Notes under the pieces: model-generated
Database searches by the model: none
What the model was told of the DNA's origin: nothing
The model's input: the letters and a program-made list of their open reading frames with translations, nothing else
Made by a program: the position numbers and the translations under genes
In this document: in pieces, positions 1-7,785 of the stretch
Numbering within the stretch: position 1 is the first letter of the stretch
Layout of the letters: the number at the start of each line of letters is the position of its first letter
NCBI GenBank assembly: GCA_023433585.1
Contig: JAEZCL010000150.1
Coordinates: 1 to 32,078, forward strand
Direction of reading: 5' to 3'
Source: Pseudomonadota bacterium
Lineage (GTDB): Bacteria > Pseudomonadota > Alphaproteobacteria > Caulobacterales > Caulobacteraceae
DNA length: 32,078 bases

Positions 1-1570
1 GGGCGACGTCGACCGGTTCGACGGGTAGGCTGGCGAACGGCTCGGCCGTCGCCGGCCGGGGCGCCGGCTCGTCCATGTCCAGCAGGGCGTCGACGGGCCA
101 GGCGGCCGGATCCTCGTCCGCGAAGGCGTCGGGGAAGGCGGCGGCGCTCCAGTCCGGCGCGGGTTCGGGCAGGGGCTCGCTCCTGGGCTCGCCCACGCGG
201 CGCTCGATGCTGTCGCGAGCCTCGGCCAGCAGTTGGGCGGTGCGCTCCTCGCTCTGGCGCATCCGTTCGGCCAGCTCGCCCGAGGCCCGGTCGTACTGCT
301 GCTCGATCTTGTCCGACGACCGCTTCAGGCGCTCGCCGATGTCGTCCAGAGCCTGGGCGGAGCGACGCTCGGATTCGGAGATGCGCTCGGCCAGGCGTTC
401 GGAGATGCGGGTGATCTCGCCGCCCAGCTTCTCGAGGGCCAGGGCGTGACGGTCCTCGGACCGGACCAGGCGCTGCTCGACGCCCTGGGCCAGCTTGACC
501 ATGTCCTGCTCGACGCGACGGGTCAGCGTCTGACCCAGGGCGTCGAAACGGCGCCCGCCGTCGTCCTCGGCGCGGATCATGCGCTGGTTCAGGTTCTGGG
601 CGATGCGCAGGACTTCCTTGCCCATGGACTCCACCGCCTGGGCAGAGCGGCGTTCGGAGGCCTGGACCTGCTCGGCCACGGCCAGGACCGCGCGCTCGAT
701 CTTGTCGATGCGGCCTTCCGCGGCGGCGGCGTCCAGCCGGCGCATCATCTCGTCGCGGTTGGTCTCGACCTGGCGGCTGAGGGTCTCGGCCAGCTTCTCG
801 AAGCGGCTGGCCTCGCCGTCCGCGCGGGGGTTGGTCTCGGCGGCGCGCAGACGCTGGTCCAGCCCGGCGAAGGATTGCTCCAGCCGCTGCAGGGCGTCGC
901 CGGTGCGGGCCTGGGCCGCGTCCAGACGCGCGCTGACCTGGCTCAGGATTTCAGCGCCCGAGACGCGCGACACCGCGTCTTCGGCCTTGTCCATGCGGCC
1001 GCGCAGTTCGATGAGGCCGGTGCGCTGGCGCTCCTCCAGGTCATAGAAGCGGCCGGTCAGGGCGCCCATGGCGTCCTCGACCTTCCGGAACGCTTCGGCG
1101 GTCTGCGGGCCGGTGTCGTTCTCGAAGCGGCGCAGGCGACGGTGCCCCTCGCGCAGTTCCTCGGCGATGTCGTCGATGCGCCGTCCCTGGCCCCTGAACT
1201 GATCGTCCATGGCGTCCAGGCGGTGCACCAGGCCGTTGACGGCCTGATCCACACCGGCGATGGCGGTGGTGGAGCGGCGCTCCGACGCCTCCAGCCGCTC
1301 GGCGATGACCTCGATGGAATCGGCCACGCGCTCGAGCGTCCCGTCCGGGGCGTAGGCATCGTCCAGCCGGCGCAGGCGCGAGCGGCGTTCAAAGGTTTCG
1401 GATGCGTGGCGGCGGCGCGGCAGGGGCGTCACGCCGTCATCCTCGTCCTCCAGGATCATCTGGTTGAGCCACTCGCCCAGCGTCATGCCCGAGCGCCGCG
1501 CCAGATCCTTGGCGATCTCGCGCGCCTTGGGATCGATCCCTTTGACGCTCCAGGGCGCCGCTGAGCTCAC
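1..1570 (-). CDS. podJ: PodJ-like polar localisation protein, N-terminal part
   Basis: The visible 523 codons are the N-terminal part; the gene runs off the left edge. It opens with WSVKGIDPKAREIAKDL at residues 7-23, followed by a GMTLGEWLNQMI segment, the N-terminal signature of Caulobacter PodJ-type scaffold proteins. PodJ organises the flagellated/new cell pole in Caulobacter and lets pili, holdfast and PleC be placed there. The rest of the visible part is charged, Glu/Arg/Leu-rich and coiled-coil-like, with a recurring SERRSxQA-type block, then an acidic proline-rich stretch near the window edge. The transmembrane segment and periplasmic Sel1/peptidoglycan-binding part expected of PodJ would lie outside the window. 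The start is a GTG, chosen because GGAGG lies seven bases upstream and the conserved N-terminus begins right after it. A related Sel1/peptidoglycan-binding scaffold is the alternative. Confidence 0.75.
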   Translation of the reverse strand, partial: MSSAAPWSVKGIDPKAREIAKDLARRSGMTLGEWLNQMILEDEDDGVTPLPRRRHASETFERRSRLRRLDDAYAPDGTLERVADSIEVIAERLEASERRSTTAIAGVDQAVNGLVHRLDAMDDQFRGQGRRIDDIAEELREGHRRLRRFENDTGPQTAEAFRKVEDAMGALTGRFYDLEERQRTGLIELRGRMDKAEDAVSRVSGAEILSQVSARLDAAQARTGDALQRLEQSFAGLDQRLRAAETNPRADGEASRFEKLAETLSRQVETNRDEMMRRLDAAAAEGRIDKIERAVLAVAEQVQASERRSAQAVESMGKEVLRIAQNLNQRMIRAEDDGGRRFDALGQTLTRRVEQDMVKLAQGVEQRLVRSEDRHALALEKLGGEITRISERLAERISESERRSAQALDDIGERLKRSSDKIEQQYDRASGELAERMRQSEERTAQLLAEARDSIERRVGEPRSEPLPEPAPDWSAAAFPDAFADEDPAAWPVDALLDMDEPAPRPATAEPFASLPVEPVDVA

Positions 1571-1571
1571 T

Positions 1572-1576
1572 GATTC
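1572..1576. promoter_or_regulatory. GANTC (CcrM-type) site at the podJ ribosome-binding region
   Basis: GATTC, a GANTC methylation target, sits between the GGAGG and the GTG start of the podJ-like gene. In Caulobacter, CcrM methylates GANTC and GcrA responds to the methylation state at many cell-cycle promoters. One isolated pentamer is weak evidence by itself. Confidence 0.35.
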
Positions 1577-1622
1577 GCCTCCCGGCCCGTTTCCACGACG
1601 CTAACTGCCCAGATCAGGGGTG

Positions 1623-1638
1623 TAAACGTGTGGTTAAC
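1623..1638 (+). promoter_or_regulatory. CtrA-like box 1
   Basis: TAAA-N7-TTAAC matches the CtrA consensus TTAA-N7-TTAAC with one mismatch and exact spacing. It lies about 55 bases upstream of the podJ-like start, in the region between that gene and the divergent small membrane protein gene. CtrA is the master cell-cycle response regulator of Caulobacterales. Binding is inferred from motif only. Confidence 0.45.
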
Positions 1639-1710
1639 CCCAACATCTTGCGGCCCTGGCAAGTTCCTGTGGACGAAGTCCTCGCCGCCCATTCCGTGCG
1701 GTGATTGCGG

Positions 1711-1725
1711 TTAACGAGCGGTAAA
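1711..1725 (-). promoter_or_regulatory. CtrA-like box 2
   Basis: Read on the minus strand, with the final C at 1710, this is TTTA-N7-TTAAC, again one mismatch from TTAA-N7-TTAAC with exact spacing. A further GTTAAC follows at 1728-1733 but has no correctly spaced partner. The region 1571-1796 holds no gene and is unusually rich in TTAA for such GC-rich DNA, which favours a regulatory role. Confidence 0.45.
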
Positions 1726-1796
1726 GGGTTAACGACGGGTGTAATCCTTTTGCAGGACTTGCGCTGTGTGCGGCGCAACGCCATCTGCCCGTCGCC

Positions 1797-2015
1797 ATGA
1801 CCCTGACCATGACCCTCGTCGCCCTTTTCGCCGCCGCCGCCCTGACGGTCGTCAGCGCCTGGCGCGGCGCCCGTCCGCCGGACCTGACGCGCGGCCCGCG
1901 CATGGCGCCGTGGCGCATGCTGATGCTGCTGGGCGTGGTGACCTGCATCTTCCTGCTGGTCCACCTGGTCAATCTGGCCGGCTTCGACACCAGCGCCGCC
2001 GCGCCTCGCTATTGA
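1797..2015 (+). CDS. Small two-helix membrane protein, unrecognised
   Basis: This 72-residue protein has two hydrophobic segments, roughly residues 3-19 and 40-60, joined by an Arg/Pro-rich loop (RGARPPDLTRGPRM). It is probably a small inner-membrane protein with both ends on the same side. I do not recognise a family. It is divergent from the podJ-like gene across the TTAA-rich region and convergent with the DUF4893 lipoprotein gene, 18 bases away. No clear Shine-Dalgarno sequence precedes the ATG; an in-frame ATG at 1809 is an alternative start. The codon pattern and two clean helices argue for a real gene, but a chance reading frame is not excluded. Confidence 0.6.
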   Translation: MTLTMTLVALFAAAALTVVSAWRGARPPDLTRGPRMAPWRMLMLLGVVTCIFLLVHLVNLAGFDTSAAAPRY

Positions 2016-2033
2016 CCCGGCGGAGCCGCGCCG

Positions 2034-2693
2034 TCAGGCGGGGACCAGGTCGATCAGGTCCAGGTTGGATTCATTGTGCGGCCACGGAATGACCAGGCGC
2101 CAGCGCCGGTTCTCGATCCGCTCCAGCACCGCCGCCATGTCGCGATCGGGCCGCTGACCATAGGAATTGGCGGGCGGCTCATTGCCCAGGGCCATGGAGC
2201 CCAGCATGACCATGCGCCGGCCGCTTTCGGGGAACAGCAGCCCGGCCGGGCGCTGCGATCCCGTCAGCTTGCTGAACTTCAGGCCGTTCGGCGTCTGTTC
2301 GATGCGGCAGGCGAACCAGCCATAGACCACATAGCCCAGGCCGGCGTCGCCGCCCTGTGACCCCAGCTTCACGGTGCGGCAGCGATAGTCGCCCGGCGGC
2401 GGCGCGACCCCGTCCAGCGCCGCAGTGGGATCGACTAGCCGCCCGGTCGAGGCCAGATCGCCCGAGCCGTTCTGGCGCCGCGCCTGCTCCAGAGCCAGAT
2501 CCCAGGCGGCGCTCAGGCGGTTCAGGCGGTCGCGGTCGTAGCTGGTGATCGAGACGCGCCAGTCCGGCAGCACGCCTGCGCCGCCGCTCGCGGCGGGCAA
2601 GGGCGGCGGAGGGGGCGGCGGCAGGGTCGGGGTGCAGGCGGCGAGAACGGCGGCGGTCGCCACGGACGCCATGACAAGGGAGGCGATGCGCAT
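2034..2693 (-). CDS. DUF4893-type lipoprotein
   Basis: A 219-residue protein with an N-terminal lipoprotein signal: basic MRIAS start, hydrophobic core and LAAC lipobox with Cys20, then a run of prolines as a linker. The mature part carries the SITSYDRDRLNRL segment and the downstream pattern that I associate with DUF4893, a family found mainly in Sphingomonadales and Caulobacterales. No enzymatic function is known to me. It should be anchored to a membrane facing the periplasm. The gene stands alone, convergent with the small membrane protein gene and divergent from the glutathione S-transferase gene. Confidence 0.75.
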   Translation of the reverse strand: MRIASLVMASVATAAVLAACTPTLPPPPPPPLPAASGGAGVLPDWRVSITSYDRDRLNRLSAAWDLALEQARRQNGSGDLASTGRLVDPTAALDGVAPPPGDYRCRTVKLGSQGGDAGLGYVVYGWFACRIEQTPNGLKFSKLTGSQRPAGLLFPESGRRMVMLGSMALGNEPPANSYGQRPDRDMAAVLERIENRRWRLVIPWPHNESNLDLIDLVPA

Positions 2694-2827
2694 GAACGAA
2701 CGGCCCTGCTGCTGAAAGCTTCGCCGCCCTTATGCCCAGCCGTGACCGGGGGCCGTCAACCCTTGCCCGGCTGTTCCCCGGCGGCGCGAACGGTTATGGC
2801 GAAGGCCGAGCCGTCCGGAGCCGCATC

Positions 2828-3439
2828 ATGAAACTCTACATCACCGTCCCCTCGCCCTTCGCGCGCAAGTGCCGGATCGTGGCGCGCGAGAAGGGGCTGG
2901 CTGATCGCGTCGAGGAGATCGTCGCCGACCCCTACGCCGACGCCCCGGCGCTGCTGGCGTCCAATCCGCTGGTCCAGGTTCCGGCCCTGATCGCCGAGGA
3001 CGGCCTGCCGATCACCGACAGCCCGGTGATCTGCGAATATCTGGACGTGCTGGGCCGGGGACCGCGCCTGCTGCCGGCCGAAGGGCCGGAGCGCTGGCGG
3101 GTCCGGCGGCTGGAGACCCTGGCGAACGGCGCACTGGAGATGGGCGTGAAGCTGGTGCTGGAGAAGCGCCGCCCCGAGCACGAGCGGTCGCCGTCCTGGA
3201 TCAAGCGCTGGACTACGAACATGGGCCGCGCCCTGGATGCGCTGGAGGCTGCGGCGCCTCAGGTCGACGCGCGGGCCGAGCCGCCGGACCTGGGCGCGAT
3301 CACCGCCGGGGTGGCGGCGACCTGGATCGGCTTCCGTCATCCCGATTTCGACTGGAAGGCCGGCCGTCCGAAGCTGGTCGCCCTCCAGGCCGCGCTGGAG
3401 GCCCGCGACAGCTTCCGCCAGACCCGGCCGGACGCCTGA
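2828..3439 (+). CDS. Glutathione S-transferase family protein
   Basis: A 203-residue protein of the usual cytosolic GST length. The N-terminal thioredoxin-like domain (about residues 1-80) starts MKLYITVPSPFARKCRIVAREKG, cut here at its conserved SPFARKCR active-site stretch, and includes VPALIAEDGLPITDSPVICEYLD, whose DSPVICEYLD part is the glutathione gamma-glutamyl binding region. The C-terminal part is all-helical. Confidence 0.85.
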   Translation: MKLYITVPSPFARKCRIVAREKGLADRVEEIVADPYADAPALLASNPLVQVPALIAEDGLPITDSPVICEYLDVLGRGPRLLPAEGPERWRVRRLETLANGALEMGVKLVLEKRRPEHERSPSWIKRWTTNMGRALDALEAAAPQVDARAEPPDLGAITAGVAATWIGFRHPDFDWKAGRPKLVALQAALEARDSFRQTRPDA

Positions 3440-3458
3440 GTCTCCGCCTTTCCGGCGC

Positions 3459-4238
3459 TCAGGGCGCGATCCCGGCCAGTTGCAGGCCCTGATAGAGGGC
3501 CAGCACGATGATGAGGCCGCCGACCAGCAAGGTCAGGATGCGGGCCGGAACCGTCTTGGCGATCCAGCCGGCGAAGGGCGCGGCGATCAGCCCGCCGACC
3601 ACCAGTCCGCCGACGGCCCAGGCATGGTCCCGAAGGGCGCCCGCCTCGGACCAGTGCCCGGACGCCAGCGCCCAGACGAAGGTGGCCGAGATGGCCACGG
3701 TGACCACGAACTCGGCGGCGTTGACCGTGCCGATGGCCCGGCGCGGCTCCTTGCCCGCCCCCACCAGGGCGGTGGTCACCGTCGGGCCCCAGCCGCCGCC
3801 GCCCACCGCGTCCATGAAGCCGCCCGCCAGGCCCAGGGGCGCACCCCAGAAGCTGCGGACGTGGCGCTGCCGCGCCCGGCGCAGGCCGCGCCATATGATG
3901 TAGAGGCCCAGGGTTCCCAGATAGGCCAGGATGAAGGGCTTGATGACGGCCCCGTCGATCCCGGTCAGGACATAGGCGCCCGCGACACCGCCGATGACGC
4001 CCGCCGCCGCCAGGGGAACCCACAGGCTCCAGGTGATGTTGCGGTGCCAGGCGTGAGAGCCGGCCGAGGCGGCGGTGGTGAACACCTCGGCGGCGTGCAC
4101 CGAGGCCGAGGCCGCGGCGGGCGGCACGCCCAGGGCCAGAAGCACGGTGGACGAGATGACGCCGTAGGCCATGCCCAAAGCGCCGTCCACGGCCTGGGCC
4201 AGCAGGCCCACGAGCAGAAAGATGAAGAAGGTCTCCAA
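3459..4238 (-). CDS. TauE/SafE (TSUP) family membrane transporter
   Basis: A 259-residue polytopic membrane protein with about seven or eight hydrophobic segments. It has the two-part TSUP layout: an N-terminal GxxxQxxDGALGMAYG-type segment and glycine-rich motifs such as GGFMDAVGGGGWGP in the second half. TSUP proteins export or import small anions such as sulfite, sulfoacetate or taurine-derived compounds; the substrate here cannot be told from sequence. The start appears to be TTG, since the conserved hydrophobic N-terminus begins directly after it and the upstream ATGs are in another frame. It is convergent with the GST gene and divergent from prfA. Confidence 0.85.
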   Translation of the reverse strand: METFFIFLLVGLLAQAVDGALGMAYGVISSTVLLALGVPPAAASASVHAAEVFTTAASAGSHAWHRNITWSLWVPLAAAGVIGGVAGAYVLTGIDGAVIKPFILAYLGTLGLYIIWRGLRRARQRHVRSFWGAPLGLAGGFMDAVGGGGWGPTVTTALVGAGKEPRRAIGTVNAAEFVVTVAISATFVWALASGHWSEAGALRDHAWAVGGLVVGGLIAAPFAGWIAKTVPARILTLLVGGLIIVLALYQGLQLAGIAP

Positions 4239-4369
4239 GCATCATGCTCCAGGGCCCTGCCGACCGTCCGGCGCCCTCCATTGTCTGAACGCCGATACCC
4301 TGACTGGACGCCGCCGCCTTCTGATATTTTCTTGAACGACCCGTGAGATATTCCTCCAGCGCCGGGCGC

Positions 4370-4405
4370 CGGTCGGGCGGCGCATCGACAGGGCCGCCCC
4401 GACCG
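4370..4405 (+). promoter_or_regulatory. Hairpin in the prfA upstream region
   Basis: CGGTCGGGCGGC and GCCGCCCCGACCG pair with a single bulged base and an 11-base loop. It lies about 40 bases upstream of the prfA start, inside the 200-base gap between the TSUP gene and prfA, so it may sit in the prfA leader. No T-run follows it. A function is not shown. Confidence 0.35.
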
Positions 4406-4444
4406 ACGTAAACAGCGCCCTTTCCCGATGCCGGAGACGTGATC

Positions 4445-5512
4445 TTGCGACTGCCCCAGGCCCGCCTCGACCAGGTGCTCGACCGCTTCCGCGAAGTGGA
4501 GGCGAGGATGGGCGCGGCCGCCGACGGCGCGGAGATCGTGCGCCTGTCGAAAGAGCACGCCGAGATCCGGCCGGTGGCCGAGGCGGTCCTGGCCTTGTCA
4601 AAGGCGCGCGGTGAGATGGCCGATCTTCAGGCCATGGCCGAGGATCCGGAAATGGCCGCCCTCGCCGCCGACGAGTTGGAGGCGCTGAAGGACCGTTTGC
4701 CCACGCTTGAGCGGGAGGTGGCCCTGCTGCTGGCGCCGCGCGACGCCGACGAGAACGCCTCGGCGGTTCTGGAAGTGCGCGCCGGGACCGGCGGGGACGA
4801 GGCGGCCCTGTTCGCAGGCGACCTGTTCCGCATGTATTCCCGCTACGCTCAGGGGCGCGGCTGGCGCGTCGAGGTGGATTCGGCCACCGAGGGGGAGGCC
4901 GGGGGCTACAAGGAGATCATCGCCACGATCACCGGCGAGGGCGTGTTCGGCCGCCTGAAGTTCGAATCCGGCGTGCACCGGGTGCAGCGGGTGCCGGTCA
5001 CCGAGGCGGGCGGGCGCATCCACACCTCGGCCGCCACCGTCGCCGTCCTGCCCGAGGTGGAGGCCGTGGAGATCGAGATCCGCGACCAGGACATCCGCAT
5101 AGACACCTATCGTTCGTCCGGCGCGGGCGGCCAGCACGTCAACAAGACCGATTCGGCGGTGCGCATCACCCACCTGCCCACCGGCATCGTGGTCACCTCC
5201 TCCGAAAAGTCCCAGCACGTGAACCGCGACAAGGCCATGAAGAACCTGCGCGTGCGCCTGTACGACCTGCAGCGTCAGCAGAAGGACCAGGCGCGCTCGG
5301 ATTCGCGCAAGTCCCAGGTGGGCTCGGGCGACCGCTCCGAACGCATCCGCACCTACAACTATCCGCAAGGCCGCGTGACCGATCACCGCATCGGCCTGAC
5401 CCTGCACAGCCTGCCCCAGATTCTTGAGGGCGAACTGGACCCGGTGCTGGACGCCCTGATCGCCGAGGATCAGGCCGCGCGGCTGGCGGACCTGGAGGCG
5501 GAGTTCGCCTAA
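4445..5512 (+). CDS. prfA: Peptide chain release factor 1
   Basis: RF1 recognises UAA and UAG in the ribosomal A site and triggers peptide release. The 355-residue protein shows the tripeptide anticodon PVT at residues 184-186 (PAT in E. coli) and the catalytic GGQ at 228-230 within SSGAGGQHVNKTDSAVRI. PVT rather than SPF separates it from RF2. I place the start at a TTG because GGAG lies eight bases upstream and the protein then begins MRLPQARLDQVLDRF, the usual alphaproteobacterial form; a GTG two codons earlier would leave only two bases from the Shine-Dalgarno. The gene overlaps the 3' end of the convergent BrkB gene by four bases. Confidence 0.95.
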   Translation: MRLPQARLDQVLDRFREVEARMGAAADGAEIVRLSKEHAEIRPVAEAVLALSKARGEMADLQAMAEDPEMAALAADELEALKDRLPTLEREVALLLAPRDADENASAVLEVRAGTGGDEAALFAGDLFRMYSRYAQGRGWRVEVDSATEGEAGGYKEIIATITGEGVFGRLKFESGVHRVQRVPVTEAGGRIHTSAATVAVLPEVEAVEIEIRDQDIRIDTYRSSGAGGQHVNKTDSAVRITHLPTGIVVTSSEKSQHVNRDKAMKNLRVRLYDLQRQQKDQARSDSRKSQVGSGDRSERIRTYNYPQGRVTDHRIGLTLHSLPQILEGELDPVLDALIAEDQAARLADLEAEFA

Positions 5513-6762
5513 TCCTGCTGACGCCGACGGCGCCGCATCAGGCGGTCCGTCAGGGCTTCGGCATGCTTCAGGGTGAAGGCCAGGGCGGCCGGATTGCCGC
5601 GCCGGGCGCCCAGGGTGTCGGCCATGACGGCGCCGCGTTCGCCCATGGGCCGGGCCGCGCCGGTGGTGGTGTCCAGGGCGGTCTGGTGCTCGACCTCGGC
5701 GTTCAGTTCGGCGCCCATCAGCACGATCTGGACCGTCAGCCAGGTCCACAGCAGGAAGCCCATCATGGCCGCCAGCGGACCATAGGAATCGGTGCGCACG
5801 AAATTGTTCAGGAAGACGCTGAACAGCAGCGAAACGATCAGGCTGAGCGTCGCCGCCGTCACTGCGCCGATGCTCAGCCAGCGCCAGCGCGCCTTGGCCC
5901 GGCACGGCCCGAACCGGTAGATCAGCGCCAGGGCGCCCACATAGCCCGCGAACAGCAGCGGCCAGCGCAGGGGCGCCAGGTGGGCCCATTCATCCTGAAG
6001 TCCGAACAGGCCCAGAATCACCGGAACGCCGATCACCAGCGCCGCCGACAGCAGCACCGCCAGCAGGGCCGACACCGTGAAGGCCATGCACAGCAGGTTG
6101 TAGGAGAAGAAGTTGCGCTTCTCGACCTCGCTGTAGGCCACGTTCAGGCCGTAGAACAACTGCTTGACCCCGTTGTTGGCGGTCCACAGCGACAGGCCCA
6201 GGGTCCAGGCCAGGGTGAAGGTCAACTGCCCGGTGGAATTCTCGGCCAGGCGCTGCATCTGGGCGCCGATGAACTCGGCCACGCCCGCCGGCAGCATCGA
6301 ATAGAGGAACTGCAGCCGCCCCCAGGCGTCGGCCGGGTCCGCGAACAGGCCATAGACGGTCACGAAGGCGCCCAGCATGGGGAACAGCGACAGGATCATG
6401 AAGAAGGTCACCCCGCCGGCCACGAACCCCACCCGGTCGCCCAGATAGGCCGCGCCCGTGCGCCACAGGATGTCGATCCAGCCCTTTCTGGGGATGCGCC
6501 CGGGATGGGTCGCCAGCCGCCCCCGGCCGGGCTCGCGGGCGTCATGGTCCTCCGGCGTCGGTTCGGCAGGCGCCGGCGCGTGAGGGCGCGTGCCCAGGTC
6601 CACCCCGATGCGCCGCGCCAGCTTGTTCCCGCGCGTGTGCAGCAGGTGCGCCGCCACGGCCCCGGCCGCCAGTCCGCCGACCCCGGCGCCCAGCCATTTC
6701 AGCGGACCTCCCGCAATGAAGGCGGAGAGGATGCGGGCGGGATCGCTTTTCCGGTCGGCCAT
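5509..6762 (-). CDS. YihY/BrkB family inner-membrane protein
   Basis: A 417-residue membrane protein of the YihY/virulence factor BrkB family. After a cytoplasmic N-terminal region with one helix (GVGGLAAGAVAAHLL), the family core starts near the segment DILWRTGAAYLGDRVGF and VAGGVTFFMILSLFP, followed by five more helices including SLWTANNGVKQLFYGLN and GPLAAMMGFLLWTWL. The function of the family is not settled despite the old RNase BN label. The start is uncertain: an in-frame ATG at 6825 would add 21 basic residues and end only nine bases from the divergent prmC start, so I prefer 6762. It separates prfA from prmC on the opposite strand. Confidence 0.85.
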   Translation of the reverse strand: MADRKSDPARILSAFIAGGPLKWLGAGVGGLAAGAVAAHLLHTRGNKLARRIGVDLGTRPHAPAPAEPTPEDHDAREPGRGRLATHPGRIPRKGWIDILWRTGAAYLGDRVGFVAGGVTFFMILSLFPMLGAFVTVYGLFADPADAWGRLQFLYSMLPAGVAEFIGAQMQRLAENSTGQLTFTLAWTLGLSLWTANNGVKQLFYGLNVAYSEVEKRNFFSYNLLCMAFTVSALLAVLLSAALVIGVPVILGLFGLQDEWAHLAPLRWPLLFAGYVGALALIYRFGPCRAKARWRWLSIGAVTAATLSLIVSLLFSVFLNNFVRTDSYGPLAAMMGFLLWTWLTVQIVLMGAELNAEVEHQTALDTTTGAARPMGERGAVMADTLGARRGNPAALAFTLKHAEALTDRLMRRRRRQQD

Positions 6763-6834
6763 GGCTGCTGCAACGGCCAAGCCTGATCGCCGTTCCCGCT
6801 TGCCCTGACGGTCACGCGCGGCCATCTAGCCGCC

Positions 6835-7716
6835 ATGACCGAGACCCCCACCCTGCTGACCGCCTGGAAGGACGCCCAGGCCCGCCTGAAGGCCGCCCGC
6901 ATCGACAGTCCCTCCATCGACGCGCGCCTGCTGCTGGAGGCCGCCGCCGGGGTGTCGCGCGCTGACATCCTGACCGACCCCTATCGCCATCTGGAGGCGG
7001 AAGCCGCCGCGCGGCTGGACGGCTATGTGGAGCGGCGGCTGAAGCGCGAGCCGGTGTCGCGCATCCTGGGCCGCAAGGGGTTCTGGAAGATCATGCTGTC
7101 GGTGACCCCGCACGTGCTGTCGCCGCGCCCGGACACCGAGACGATCCTGGACGTGGCGCTGCGGGCGTTTCCCGAAGGCCGGGCCTTTCAGATGGCCGAT
7201 CTCGGGGTCGGTTCCGGCGCGATCCTGCTGGCCGTGCTGGCTGAGCGTCCGGCGGCCAAGGGGCTGGGGACCGACGTCAGCGAGGAGGCCCTGGCGACGG
7301 CGCGCGACAACGCCGCCGGCCTGGGGCTGGCCCCGCGCGCGGCCTTCCTGCGCACCGACTGGACCTCGGGTCTGACGGACGCATCCTTCGACCTGGTGGT
7401 GTCCAATCCGCCCTATATCCCCAGTCGCGACATCGCCGGGCTGGACCCCGAGGTGCGCGACCACGACCCGCGCCTGGCCCTGGACGGGGGCGACGACGGC
7501 CTGGACGCCTATCGCGTTCTGGCGCCCGAAATCCGCCGCATCCTGAAGCCCGACGGGGTCTTCGCCGTGGAGATCGGCTGGGACCAGGCCGGGCCGGTCA
7601 AGGCCCTGTTCGAGGCGGCGGGTCTCGACGATGTGAAGGTGGTCCGGGACCTGGCCGGGCGCGACCGCGTCATCACCAACGGGCCGGACCCGCATGCGGC
7701 GCCGGCGCCGGGCTGA
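6835..7716 (+). CDS. prmC: Release factor glutamine methyltransferase
   Basis: PrmC (HemK) methylates the Gln of the GGQ motif of RF1 and RF2 using S-adenosylmethionine. The 293-residue protein has the helical N-terminal substrate-recognition domain (about 1-85) with REPVSRILGRKGFW at its end. The Rossmann methyltransferase domain carries DLGVGSGAI at 122-130 (usually DLGTGSG) and the amide-binding NPPY at 191-194. It lies downstream of its substrate gene prfA, as is common, but here a reversed membrane-protein gene lies between them. There is little or no room for a promoter between prmC and the BrkB start. Confidence 0.95.
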   Translation: MTETPTLLTAWKDAQARLKAARIDSPSIDARLLLEAAAGVSRADILTDPYRHLEAEAAARLDGYVERRLKREPVSRILGRKGFWKIMLSVTPHVLSPRPDTETILDVALRAFPEGRAFQMADLGVGSGAILLAVLAERPAAKGLGTDVSEEALATARDNAAGLGLAPRAAFLRTDWTSGLTDASFDLVVSNPPYIPSRDIAGLDPEVRDHDPRLALDGGDDGLDAYRVLAPEIRRILKPDGVFAVEIGWDQAGPVKALFEAAGLDDVKVVRDLAGRDRVITNGPDPHAAPAPG

Positions 7717-7723
7717 TCCGCAA

Positions 7724-7760
7724 GAAAAAAGGCCCGGCCGGTCGAAACCGGGCCGGGCCT
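7724..7760 (-). terminator. Rho-independent terminator of the cytochrome c gene
   Basis: A GC-rich stem (GGCCCGGCCGGT paired with ACCGGGCCGGGCC, one bulge, short CGAA-containing loop) is followed on the minus strand by TTTTTTCTTG. It lies 25 bases past the stop of the cytochrome c gene and 8 bases past prmC, so it could act in both directions, but only the minus strand has the U-tract. Confidence 0.8.
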
Positions 7761-7785
7761 CTGGTCATCTGTCGGGACGGCGTTC

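Noticed and set aside
233..1564. Long plus-strand open frame opposite the podJ-like gene
   Set aside because: It is a GC-rich antisense frame; the minus strand gives the recognisable PodJ N-terminus, a Shine-Dalgarno and coiled-coil composition, and the plus-strand product has only low-complexity Gly/Leu/Ala content.
3337..4281. Longer overlapping minus-strand frame at the TSUP gene
   Set aside because: The TSUP membrane protein in the frame 3459-4238 has clean helices and family motifs; the longer frame does not.
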